DNA from: UBA1926 sp002337215
GTDB taxonomy: Bacteria; Planctomycetota; Phycisphaerae; Phycisphaerales; UBA1924
Reading direction: 5' to 3'
DNA: 62,279 bases
NCBI GenBank assembly: GCA_963973795.1
Contig: CAXBAF010000024.1
Coordinates: 1 to 62,279 of the forward strand
The position numbers and the translations under genes were made by a program. Under the pieces are notes generated by a model. It was not told where the DNA came from. It worked only from the letters and a program-made list of their open reading frames with translations, and made no database searches. Position 1 is the stretch's first letter. The number at the start of each line of letters is the position of its first letter. Of this stretch, positions 43,116 to 50,500 are shown piece by piece.

Positions 43116-43535
43116 ATGGCACCCACACCCCCAGCCCCGAAGCTCTCCCCATCCCACGCCGAGCTCCTCGTGCTCGCGACGCTCGCCGACGCCCCCTCCT
43201 ACGGCTACGCGATCACGCGAGACATCCAGGCCCGATCCGAAGGCGACTTCGCCCTGGGACCCGCCAAGCTCTACCCGCTCCTCGCCAAACTCGAGAAACA
43301 GGGCCTCGTCACAACCTCATGGGAAGAGGTCAAGGCCGCGACCAACAGCCCGACCGCCACCCCGACCGACACCGACGACGAGCCCAAAGGCCGACGCCGC
43401 AAGTGGTACACCCTCTCCAGGAAGGGCACCAAACGCCTCGACCAGCACATCCAGGCCCACCGCCGCTTCACCGCCCTCGTCGACGCCTTCCTCCCGCCCG
43501 CCCCAGCAAACAGCAGCAGGGGGGCTACGGCGTGA
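43116..43535 (+). CDS. PadR-family transcriptional regulator
   Basis: A 139-residue protein. The winged helix is visible: SPSHAELLVLATLADAPSYGYAITRDIQ, then LGPAKLYPLLAKLEKQGLVTTSWEE (recognition helix and wing), GRRRKWYTLSRKGTKRLDQHIQ. Between the wing strands lies a short Thr/Asp-rich insertion (residues ~72-88). The last helices are short, as in PadR-s1 members. Its stop overlaps the GTG start of the next gene (GTGA), so it is coupled to a HAAS/permease-prefix-type membrane protein, the usual PadR partner arrangement. Confidence 0.9.
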   Translation: MAPTPPAPKLSPSHAELLVLATLADAPSYGYAITRDIQARSEGDFALGPAKLYPLLAKLEKQGLVTTSWEEVKAATNSPTATPTDTDDEPKGRRRKWYTLSRKGTKRLDQHIQAHRRFTALVDAFLPPAPANSSRGATA

Positions 43536-45241
43536 CCAATTCCCCTTCCGACAGAGCGCCGTCCTCCTCCCGTTCCCCCAATGGGGAGAGGGCCGGGCTG
43601 AGGGGCTCCTCCGCTTCCGTCTCTTCGTCCTCTTACATCTCCTCCCCCGTCACCGACGGGGGAGGTGGCCCGCCCCACCTCAAAAACATTGGGTCGGAGG
43701 GGGTGCCTCCCTGTTCCTCTCCCTCTTCTCCTTCCGGAAACAGAGTCACCCCCTCCACCCAGGACCCCATCCAACGCTGGCTTGACATCTTCATGCCCAT
43801 GACAGGCCTCCCCAAGGCCCGCCAGGCAGACATCCGGGCCGAACTCGAAGACCATCTCCGCGCCCGCGTCGATGACCTCATGATCACGGGCCTTTCTGAA
43901 CCCGAGGCCGTCCAGCAAGCCGTCAACGAGCTCGGCGAGACTGCGCACCTCGCCAGGCAATTCCGCACCGCACTCAAACCCAAGAGGATCTCCCCCATGC
44001 ACACCGCCCTCATCGCCATCGCGGGCTCCGCCCTCACCCTCGGCGTCTTCTCCACCATCAACACCCCCAACACCATCCCAGCCCAAGCCACCACCGCCGC
44101 GGCCCTCGCCGCCAGCGAAAACGCCGAAGCCGACAACCTCGCCAACGCCGTCCCGACGGCCGACTACGCCTTTGCCAAAGGCGGCACCATCGACCTCCGC
44201 ACCGCCACACTCACCACCATCTTCGACCAGGTCCGCACGAACCTCGACCGCCCCCTCGTCATCCACTGGGAGCACCTCGAACAGATCGGCATCCCCAAGG
44301 ACCAACCCATCGGCCTCGACGCCGACCCCGTCCCCACAGAAGTCGCCCTCCGCCTCGCCATCCAACGAGCCGAAACCGAAGACTTCGGCGGCATCGCCAT
44401 CGTCGATCACCCGGACGCCGTCGAGATCACCACCACCGAATACCTCGACCACCGCACCAAGCAGATCAAACCCCACAACATCACCGATCTGATCGTCCAC
44501 TACGAAATACCGATGATGCGTGCACCGGGCGAGATCGGGGTCAATCGCCAGACCGCCGAAAAAGCAGGCCGCGAGATCCTCGAGACCATCATGCCCCTCG
44601 CCTCCCGCGACGACTGGACCGAGTACGGCGGTGCCCTCGCCACCGCCTCCATCGTCGGCAACAGCATCATCGTCGACGCACCCGCTCGAATCCACGCCGA
44701 GGTCAAGCAGGTCATCGAAATGATGCAGGCCGAAGTCACGCGATTCATCCAAGCACAAGAGCAATCCGCGGCACGCCTTGAGCAGGAGAAGGCGGCCAGA
44801 GTCGACGCGCTCGCGATCAAACTCGATAGCCTGAGAGAATCCATCACGAACATGTCCGGCGAAGAGCGTCGGATCGAGATCCGTAGGAAGGTCGCAGTCG
44901 AGGAAGCGGCCCGCGCATCTCATGCCATCCACACACTCCAAAACAACGGCGCAGACCGGATACGAGAACTAAACCCGGACCACGAGTATCTCCACCTCAG
45001 CGAAGAGCAACTCGATGACGTCAAAAACGACGCGGCCGAACGCGCAGCCAAACTCGAAGCCGAACTCGCAGACATCCAAATCAGAATCGGCGACGCCAAG
45101 ACCTACCGGCAAAGCGTTCTAAATCAACTCGTCCAACTCGACTACGCCCCCGCCGTCAGCGAGTCGCGTACCGCGAGGCAACGGCGCGGTAGGCAAATGA
45201 AAGCCGAGGCTTCAAGCACCGGTTCAACCGATCAGAACTGA
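43532..45241 (+). CDS. Permease-prefix (HAAS-like) membrane protein with periplasmic domain
   Basis: A 569-residue protein starting with a GTG that overlaps the padR stop. Residues ~1-70 are Ser/Pro/Gly-rich and consist largely of two inserted palindromic repeats. Residues ~80-150 match the permease-prefix/HAAS helical domain (KARQADIRAELEDHLRARVDDL, GLSEPEAVQQAVNELGETAHLARQF). One transmembrane helix follows (ALIAIAGSALTLGVFSTI). The periplasmic part contains a secretin/STN-like segment (GTIDLRTATLTTIFDQVRTNLDRPLVIHW, ALRLAIQRAETEDFG) and NSIIVDAPARIHAEVKQVIEMM. A coiled coil (~residues 405-530) ends the protein. Coupled to PadR, so probably part of an envelope-stress response; function unknown. 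Confidence 0.75.
   Translation: MTNSPSDRAPSSSRSPNGERAGLRGSSASVSSSSYISSPVTDGGGGPPHLKNIGSEGVPPCSSPSSPSGNRVTPSTQDPIQRWLDIFMPMTGLPKARQADIRAELEDHLRARVDDLMITGLSEPEAVQQAVNELGETAHLARQFRTALKPKRISPMHTALIAIAGSALTLGVFSTINTPNTIPAQATTAAALAASENAEADNLANAVPTADYAFAKGGTIDLRTATLTTIFDQVRTNLDRPLVIHWEHLEQIGIPKDQPIGLDADPVPTEVALRLAIQRAETEDFGGIAIVDHPDAVEITTTEYLDHRTKQIKPHNITDLIVHYEIPMMRAPGEIGVNRQTAEKAGREILETIMPLASRDDWTEYGGALATASIVGNSIIVDAPARIHAEVKQVIEMMQAEVTRFIQAQEQSAARLEQEKAARVDALAIKLDSLRESITNMSGEERRIEIRRKVAVEEAARASHAIHTLQNNGADRIRELNPDHEYLHLSEEQLDDVKNDAAERAAKLEAELADIQIRIGDAKTYRQSVLNQLVQLDYAPAVSESRTARQRRGRQMKAEASSTGSTDQN
43571..43610 (+). repeat. Palindromic repeat, type alpha, copy A
   Basis: A CCCCCAATGGGG-centred palindrome followed by GAGAGGGCCGGGCTGAGGGG. 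Same core as copies at 49391 and 49754. Here it is inside the reading frame of the PadR-coupled gene and is translated as NGERAGLRG. Confidence 0.8.
43641..43710 (+). repeat. Palindromic repeat, type beta, copy B
   Basis: TCCCCCGTC...GACGGGGGA stem, then GGTGGCCCG and GGTCGGAGGGGGTGCCTCC. Related to the copy at 49494. Translated in frame as SSPVTDGGGG...GSEGVPP. It follows copy A by ~30 bases. Confidence 0.75.
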
Positions 45242-45382
45242 ACCGACCGCCAAGACCAATCCCTTCGGAGGGCCGGATCCAACCGATCCCGCCCCCCATT
45301 CGCCCCCCTTTGACACCACGCCCCGCACCCGTCATCATGTGCCCCGATCCAGCCCCTCCCCAACCGATCGGGCCCACACGCG

Positions 45383-45871
45383 ATGATCTGCCCATACTGC
45401 GGCTCCAACGACGACAAAGTCATCGACTCCCGCTCCACCGAAGCGGGCAAGGTCATCCGCCGCCGACGCCAGTGCCTCGCCTGCGACAAACGCTTCACCA
45501 CCTACGAACGCGTCGAGCAGGCCAACCGCCTCATGGTCATCAAAAAGGACGGCTCCCGCGTCCCCTTCAACCCCGACAACGTCGCCAAGGGCCTCGCCGC
45601 CGCCGTCGGGAAACTCCCGATTCCCGAAGATGAGAAAGTCTCCCTCGTCGCCGAGGTCGAAGAAGAACTCCACCGCGAGTTCGAGCGCGAGGTCTCCAGC
45701 CGCGTCATCGGCGAACGCGTCATGGGCCGTCTCCGCGCCCTCCACCCCGTCGCCTACATCCGCTTCGTCACCGAACACCTCGAACTCGGCACCCTCGGCG
45801 AGATCCAACGCGAACTCGGCGACCTCATCCAACGCCCCGGCGAAGTCCGAGACCAGCAAGACCTCTTCTAG
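45383..45871 (+). CDS. nrdR: Ribonucleotide reductase regulator NrdR
   Basis: NrdR represses ribonucleotide reductase genes in response to ATP/dATP. The 162-residue protein has the N-terminal zinc ribbon (MICPYCGSNDDKVIDSR with RRRRQCLACDKRFTTYERV, giving two CxxC pairs) and the ATP-cone domain (MVIKKDGSRVPFNPDNVAKGL, VSSRVIGERVMGRLRALHPVAYIRF). Length is typical (~150-160 aa). It stands alone; no nrd genes are nearby. Start ATG fits the family exactly. Confidence 0.97.
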   Translation: MICPYCGSNDDKVIDSRSTEAGKVIRRRRQCLACDKRFTTYERVEQANRLMVIKKDGSRVPFNPDNVAKGLAAAVGKLPIPEDEKVSLVAEVEEELHREFEREVSSRVIGERVMGRLRALHPVAYIRFVTEHLELGTLGEIQRELGDLIQRPGEVRDQQDLF

Positions 45872-46045
45872 ATCTTCTCCAACCGAAGCCGATGGTCACG
45901 GCCGCGCCGCGAGAATCCACCCCGGCGTAGGACGTTTCCGTCCGATTTCTCCACCGCAGACCACACCCAAACCGGTATGCTCATCGAAATACGCACAAAG
46001 CCGAGGGGTGCTCTCTCGATGCACGTGCCTCTGGGGAGAGAACAA

Positions 46046-47578
46046 ATGACACGCATATCGCTCATCGGCGCGGCATTCGTCGCATTCACGTCTGGCACCA
46101 CGCTCGCTGGGGCCATCATCGGTGTCCCGGGTGACCAACCCACCATCCAGGCCGCGATCGCGGCCGCATCAAACGGCGACCGGATCGAGGTCTCCCCAGG
46201 AACCTACAACGAGATCATCAGTTTCCTCGGCAAGCAGATCAGCGTCTACAGCACAGACGGTCCCGCCGTGACCACCATCGACGCGACCGGCATCCCCGAC
46301 GGTGGCAGGGGCGTCCCCGTCGTCCGCTTCGAGGGGGGCGAAGGCCCGGTCTCGCTGCTCGAAGGCTTCACAATCACAGGCGGCACCGGGGACACCGACA
46401 TATTCGGCGTCGGCTCCCTGATCGGCGGCGGCATCGTGATGTCCAACGCCTCGCCAACGATCGCGCGGTGCGTCATCACCGGCAACACTGCCGAGCTCGG
46501 TGCCGGCGCATTCTCGGACGGTGGCAATCCAACCTTCCGAGAATGCACCTTCATAAGCAACGACGCCGACCTCAACGGGGACGGCGTTGGCGGCGGGCTC
46601 TACCTCTTCTTCGGCGGCGGCACCATCACCGACTGCTCGTTCACCAACAACACAGCCCAACAAAATTCCGCCGCACTCCAGATCAACCGGACATTAGAGC
46701 CCGTCCACATCACAGGCTCGACCTTCACAAGCAACACATCACCCGGCAGCAACGGCGGTTGCATCGAAGCCGATCTCCGCGGCGGCATGACCATCGATGG
46801 ATGTCATTTCGAGGGCAACAGTGTCCAGAGCGGTAACGGCGGATGCATCCTCATCAGCGGTGGTAACGCCACATTCCTGAACACGACGTTCAGCAATAAC
46901 GCGGTCAACCAAGTCGGGGGCCAAGGCGGCGCACTCTACCTCGCTGGAGACTCCGCACTCGTCGCCAACTGCCTCTTTTACGGGAACACCGCCGGACTGC
47001 AGGCCGGTGCAATCCTTGTCGATAATGACGATACCGAGATCATCAACACCACGCTCTCTGGCAACGGCAGCAACGAAGCCTCCGCCATTTATCTTGTACG
47101 CACCGCAGAATCCTCGGCTCTGCTGACCAATCTTATAGTCTGGGAAAACTTCGGCGCGTCCGATCAGATCCTGACCGATTTCAGCGGCGGGCCCGTCACC
47201 ATCAACCACTCCATTGTCCAAGGCGGCTGGGCGGGCGATGGCACCAACAACTCGGTCGAGAATCCGCTCTTCACCAATCCGGGCAGCGACGATTACACGC
47301 TCCTCCCGGCCTCCCCTGCGATCGACGCAGGCGACACCCTCACCGCCGCAGCCGCCTTCGCCTCCACCACCGACATCGCGGGCGAACCCCGCCTCGTCGA
47401 CGACCCCGTCACCGCGAACACCGGCGTCGAGATCCTCGGGACCAATATCGATCTCGGCGCATCCGAATTCCAGCCCAGCAACGACCCAGCCTGCCTCGCC
47501 GATCTCTCGGGCGACGGCATCCTCGATCTCGCAGATATCGGCCTGTTCGTCACCAACTTCACAACAGGCTGCCCCTGA
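46046..47578 (+). CDS. Secreted parallel beta-helix protein with GC-type dockerin tail
   Basis: A 510-residue protein with GGGGAGAG Shine-Dalgarno and a signal peptide (ISLIGAAFVAFTSGTTLAG). The body is a right-handed parallel beta-helix built from repeated short coils such as CVITGNTAELGAGAF, CTFISNDADLNGDG, CSFTNNTAQQNSAAL, STFTSNTSPGSNGG, CHFEGNSVQSGNGG and TTFSNNAVNQVGGQ, the pattern of polymorphic outer-membrane-type repeats. Near residue 425, NPLFTNPGSDDYTLLPASPAIDAGD matches the capping motif of such proteins. The last ~28 residues (CLADLSGDGILDLADIGLFVTNFTTGCP in outline) are a single dockerin-like half-repeat ending GCP. Likely a surface or extracellular polysaccharide-interacting protein. 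Confidence 0.85.
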   Translation: MTRISLIGAAFVAFTSGTTLAGAIIGVPGDQPTIQAAIAAASNGDRIEVSPGTYNEIISFLGKQISVYSTDGPAVTTIDATGIPDGGRGVPVVRFEGGEGPVSLLEGFTITGGTGDTDIFGVGSLIGGGIVMSNASPTIARCVITGNTAELGAGAFSDGGNPTFRECTFISNDADLNGDGVGGGLYLFFGGGTITDCSFTNNTAQQNSAALQINRTLEPVHITGSTFTSNTSPGSNGGCIEADLRGGMTIDGCHFEGNSVQSGNGGCILISGGNATFLNTTFSNNAVNQVGGQGGALYLAGDSALVANCLFYGNTAGLQAGAILVDNDDTEIINTTLSGNGSNEASAIYLVRTAESSALLTNLIVWENFGASDQILTDFSGGPVTINHSIVQGGWAGDGTNNSVENPLFTNPGSDDYTLLPASPAIDAGDTLTAAAAFASTTDIAGEPRLVDDPVTANTGVEILGTNIDLGASEFQPSNDPACLADLSGDGILDLADIGLFVTNFTTGCP

Positions 47579-47644
47579 GACCATCATCAAACGCAGAATC
47601 TTCGGGCCGGCCACGCCAGTGCGCGGGCGCTGTATCCTCAGCGC

Positions 47645-48451
47645 ATGCCAGACAAAATCTACAAAGCCGCCGCCGACACATTCGCCGACCTCAAAGACCG
47701 CGGAATCCTCCACGACGGCGCCACCATCATGGTCGGCGGGTTCGGCCTCTGCGGCATCCCCGAACAACTCATCATCGCCCTCCGAGACACCGGCGTCACG
47801 GGCCTCACCTGCATCTCCAACAACGCCGGCGTCGACGACTGGGGGCTCGGCCTCCTCCTCCAGACCAAGCAGATCCGAAAAATGATCTCCTCCTACGTCG
47901 GCGAGAACGACACCTTCGAGGCCCAATACCTCTCGGGCGACCTCGAAGTCGAGTTCAACCCCCAGGGCACCCTCGCCGAACGCATCCGCGCGGGCGGCGC
48001 CGGCATCCCCGCCTTCTACACCGCAACAGGCGTCGGCACCCTCGTCGCCGAGGGCAAGACCGTCCGCGATTGGATCCCCCCACGCAACGACACCAAGCAC
48101 TTCAACCGCCCGCCCCGCATGTCGACCCACCCCGGCTCAGATATGGACGAGTCCGTCCGCGTCGAACACGCCGCCAAGCCCCGCCCCTACGTCCTCGAAA
48201 CAGGCCTCTACGCCGACCTCGCCCTCGTCAAAGCCGCCAGGGCCGACCACTTCGGCAACCTCGTCTTCAGCAAAACCGCCCGCAACTTCAACCCCATGAT
48301 GGCGACCGCCGCGACTTTCACCATCGCCGAAGTCGACGAACTCGTTGATTCGCCGATCGACCCCGACGCCGTCCACACCCCCGGCAACTTCATCGACCGC
48401 GTCGTGCAGACGCAAAGCGAGAAACGGATCGAGCAAAGAACCACGAGCTAG
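47645..48451 (+). CDS. scoA: CoA-transferase subunit A, unpaired
   Basis: Alpha subunit of a 3-oxoacid (succinyl-CoA:acetoacetate-type) CoA-transferase. The 268-residue protein shows MVGGFGLCGIPEQLIIAL (oxoanion/CoA loop), TCISNNAGVDDWGLGLLL, YVGENDTFEAQYLSGDLEVEFNPQGTLAERIRAGGAGIPAFYTATGVGT (read in pieces) and KAARADHFGNLVFSKTARNFNPMMATAA. The beta subunit, which carries the catalytic Glu and normally follows within a few bases, is absent: the next gene is the Tae4-like amidase. The protein cannot act alone unless its partner is elsewhere in the genome. A gene for a fused single-chain enzyme is excluded by the normal C-terminus. Confidence 0.92.
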   Translation: MPDKIYKAAADTFADLKDRGILHDGATIMVGGFGLCGIPEQLIIALRDTGVTGLTCISNNAGVDDWGLGLLLQTKQIRKMISSYVGENDTFEAQYLSGDLEVEFNPQGTLAERIRAGGAGIPAFYTATGVGTLVAEGKTVRDWIPPRNDTKHFNRPPRMSTHPGSDMDESVRVEHAAKPRPYVLETGLYADLALVKAARADHFGNLVFSKTARNFNPMMATAATFTIAEVDELVDSPIDPDAVHTPGNFIDRVVQTQSEKRIEQRTTS

Positions 48452-48494
48452 CAGCAATCGGAGTCCCATTACTCCTGGCGGAAAGTGAAAGCCG

Positions 48495-48911
48495 ATGCGT
48501 CCGACATTCACACAGTTACTCCTCAATTACAGCACCGACAAAGCGTCGGTTCACGATTGCCCGCTTCCCCTCGATAACACGTGCGCTATACGAATGAGCG
48601 AAGCGCTCGCCGCTATCTCTCCCGGAATGACCGATGTGTTCCGCAATGCGGGTGTGAACGTCTGCCCGCACGGCTTTGTCCGGGGAGCTCAAGATCTCGC
48701 ACGGGTCTTGAAAAGTCTGTGGGGTACCCACAGCCTCGGATTCGAATCCCCCGGCTCCCCTCCGTCGTCAATCGCCGGAAAACAAGGAGTCATCTGCTAC
48801 ATGAACATCCCGACGTTTCGAGGTCAAGGGCATATCGACCTCTGGAACAGATCGGCGCCCGTTGGGCAGGCATACTGGGAGGCCAGCCCGATCTGGTTCT
48901 GGAATCTATAG
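48495..48911 (+). CDS. Orphan Tae4-family peptidoglycan amidase
   Basis: A 138-residue protein matching the type VI amidase effector 4 fold (NlpC/P60-like cysteine amidase that cuts the D-Glu-mDAP bond of peptidoglycan). Motifs in order: PTFTQLLLNYS at the N-terminus, NTCAIRMSEAL with the presumed catalytic Cys at about residue 30, HGFVRGAQDLARVL, IAGKQGVICYMN, GQGHIDLWN with the presumed catalytic His near residue 112, and the C-terminal YWEASPIWFWNL. No signal peptide is present, as expected for injected effectors. No Tai4-like immunity gene, VgrG, Hcp or PAAR gene is nearby. Codon third positions are clearly less G/C-rich than in neighbours, suggesting recent transfer. Its DNA also mimics a tRNA (see rejected items). 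Confidence 0.8.
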   Translation: MRPTFTQLLLNYSTDKASVHDCPLPLDNTCAIRMSEALAAISPGMTDVFRNAGVNVCPHGFVRGAQDLARVLKSLWGTHSLGFESPGSPPSSIAGKQGVICYMNIPTFRGQGHIDLWNRSAPVGQAYWEASPIWFWNL

Positions 48912-49096
48912 CTACAAGATCGGCAGGATCGTCTCATCGAGGCAAGAGCCCGCAATCCTGGTTTCCTGAGGTAACCCGACGTTGTAGATTCGGCCTTTGC
49001 TGAATTCAGCGCATGAGAACACACTTTGTGCGCAAACTCCCGTCCCTTTACCCAATTCCCATTGAGCCGCCCGAAGAGCCGCCCCACACTACCCAC

Positions 49097-50500
49097 ATGG
49101 GAACCACAACCACACCGGCCACGCAGCCATTCGACTGGGATCAACTCGCACTCGAACTCAACAACACCGCGTGGGACGCCCCGCCAACCCGCAACGACCT
49201 GTCCCAATCCCAGCCTTCATTCTCATCGGCGAAGGCCGATGACTCAACCCGTTCTTTCTCCCATTCTCCATTGCCCACGCCCCGTTCCCCGGTCTCCCTC
49301 CTCGACCTCCTCACCGACCCCGCCCTCACCATCCCCCAACTCGCCGACCACCTCGGCCTCACCCCAGCCGAACTTGCCGCCGACCTCCTCCCTCTCCCCA
49401 GGGGGGAGAGGGCCGGGGTGAGGGGCTCCCCACCCTTCGGAGCCTCTTCTTCTCATCCCTCTGCAACCCTCCAATCCACCGCAAAAGCCCTCTCCTCCCC
49501 CGTCGCCGCCCCAAAGGGGACTGCTGGAGGTGGCCCGCGAAGCGGGTCGGAGGGGGTGCCTCCCCTTCTGGCTCTCCTCCACGCCGCGCGCACCATCGCC
49601 GCCGCCCGCGCCGACCTGATCGATCACCAGGCCCGCACAGACGCCACCGACGCCCTCCGTCACATCGCACTCAACGAATCCGCATCCCCCGAGACCCGCC
49701 GGAAAGCCGCAACGACCCTTCTCCGCGAGACCGGTCCAGCACGCACGCAACACCTCCCTCTCACCAAGGGGGAGAGGGCCGGGGTGAGGGGCTTCCCACC
49801 CTCTCCGCACTCCTCATTCTTTTCTTCTTCTTCTTCTTCTTCTTCTTCTTCTGCTTCTGCTTCTGCTGCACACCGAAGCGGACCCCCGCTCACCCCGCCC
49901 CCTCCAGCATCCCCATCATCCGATACTCGGGCTCCATCATCTCCCGCAGCCGCGCCACATCACCATCATCAACTTCGACCTTGTTTTGATAGCTCTTCGC
50001 CCGGTACGGCTTCAGCGGCAACGCCAACAGTTTCCCCAACCGCTCAAGATCCGCATCAAACCGAGACTGGTGCATCACGAACTCCAGCGAGTTCACAAAG
50101 TCACCCGCCTCGACCGGGTCGAGTCGTTCAGAAAACATCGCCACCTGCCGCAGCAGGTGAGCCTTCGGAATCCGATCCAGAAACGTCCCCAGGCTCGGCG
50201 TTTCCCCAAGCCACAGCATCTCGTTCGACGCCCGGTCCTGACCCGTCTCCCGGTAATGCACCAGCATCCGGTAGTGCGACAGCACCCGCTCAACCGGATC
50301 CCGCAGGCACGTCACCCGAAACGTCCCCGCCGGCAGCGACAGCCGCCACGCCGGGATGTGCGATCCGCCCTGAAAGTAGAAGCCTTCTTCGATCAGATGC
50401 CGGATCGCCCGCACGAACACGTACCCCTCCGCGATCAGCCACTTGTCGTTCTTCTGCAGCGCCTCGTTCAGATCGTGCCCGTTCCCCGCGAGCCCCATGA
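49097..50500 (+). CDS. Hypothetical protein interrupted by in-frame repeats; 3' end doubtful
   Basis: The frame starts at ATG 49097 (MGTTTTPATQPFDWDQLALEL). Two conserved-looking segments are visible: SLLDLLTDPALTIPQLADHLGLTPAELAADL, a helix-turn-helix-like stretch, and LLALLHAARTIAAARADLIDHQARTDATDALRHIALNES, followed by PETRRKAATTLL. Between and after them lie three palindromic repeats (C, D, E) and a TTC microsatellite encoding poly-Ser. From ~49890 onward the frame runs antisense through the sulfotransferase gene and is Pro/Ser-rich, so the real stop was probably lost by the repeat insertions; only 49097-49885 is credible. No known family; the first segment may bind DNA. Confidence 0.4.
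   Translation: MGTTTTPATQPFDWDQLALELNNTAWDAPPTRNDLSQSQPSFSSAKADDSTRSFSHSPLPTPRSPVSLLDLLTDPALTIPQLADHLGLTPAELAADLLPLPRGERAGVRGSPPFGASSSHPSATLQSTAKALSSPVAAPKGTAGGGPRSGSEGVPPLLALLHAARTIAAARADLIDHQARTDATDALRHIALNESASPETRRKAATTLLRETGPARTQHLPLTKGERAGVRGFPPSPHSSFFSSSSSSSSSSASASAAHRSGPPLTPPPPASPSSDTRAPSSPAAAPHHHHQLRPCFDSSSPGTASAATPTVSPTAQDPHQTETGASRTPASSQSHPPRPGRVVQKTSPPAAAGEPSESDPETSPGSAFPQATASRSTPGPDPSPGNAPASGSATAPAQPDPAGTSPETSPPAATAATPGCAIRPESRSLLRSDAGSPARTRTPPRSATCRSSAAPRSDRARSPRAP
49391..49430 (+). repeat. Palindromic repeat, type alpha, copy C
   Basis: CCTCTCCCC...GGGGGGAGAGG palindrome followed by GCCGGGGTGAGGGG. Translated in frame as PLPRGERAGVRG, the same peptide as copies A and E. Confidence 0.85.
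49494..49565 (+). repeat. Palindromic repeat, type beta, copy D
   Basis: CTCCCCCGTCGCC, CCCCAAAGGGG, then GGAGGTGGCCCGCGAAGCGG and GGTCGGAGGGGGTGCCTCC. The GCCCGC-GAA-GCGGG part is a small hairpin. Translated in frame as GGGPRSGSEGVPP. Confidence 0.85.
49754..49797 (+). repeat. Palindromic repeat, type alpha, copy E
   Basis: CTCCCTCTCACC...GGGGGAGAGGG followed by CCGGGGTGAGGGG. Translated in frame as PLTKGERAGVRG. Confidence 0.85.
49808..49867 (+). repeat. TTC trinucleotide microsatellite
   Basis: About ten uninterrupted TTC/CTT units followed by variant TGCTTC units, encoding a run of ~9 Ser and then Ser-Ala. It follows repeat copy E. Its length can change without shifting the reading frame. 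Confidence 0.85.

Noticed and set aside
43271..44941. 556-aa minus-strand open frame, Gly/Val-rich
   Set aside because: Shadow of the PadR and membrane-protein genes; repetitive composition only.
46739..48130. 463-aa minus-strand open frame
   Set aside because: Shadow of the beta-helix and scoA genes; no motifs, wrong codon pattern.
48590..48640. Possible tmRNA tag (…EALAA reading)
   Set aside because: No stop codon after the Ala-Ala, no tmRNA ends, and explained by the Tae4 coding sequence.
48682..48761. tRNA-Ser- or tRNA-Sec-like sequence: GGGGAGC...GCTCCCC acceptor-like ends, CTTGAAA loop, CTGTGGG/CCCACAG arm and TTCGAAT
   Set aside because: T-stem and anticodon stem do not pair, and the stretch lies inside a well-supported Tae4-like coding frame. 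Similarity is probably chance.
49391..49867. CRISPR-like array
   Set aside because: Repeats are irregularly spaced, differ in type, and sit inside a reading frame; no cas genes.
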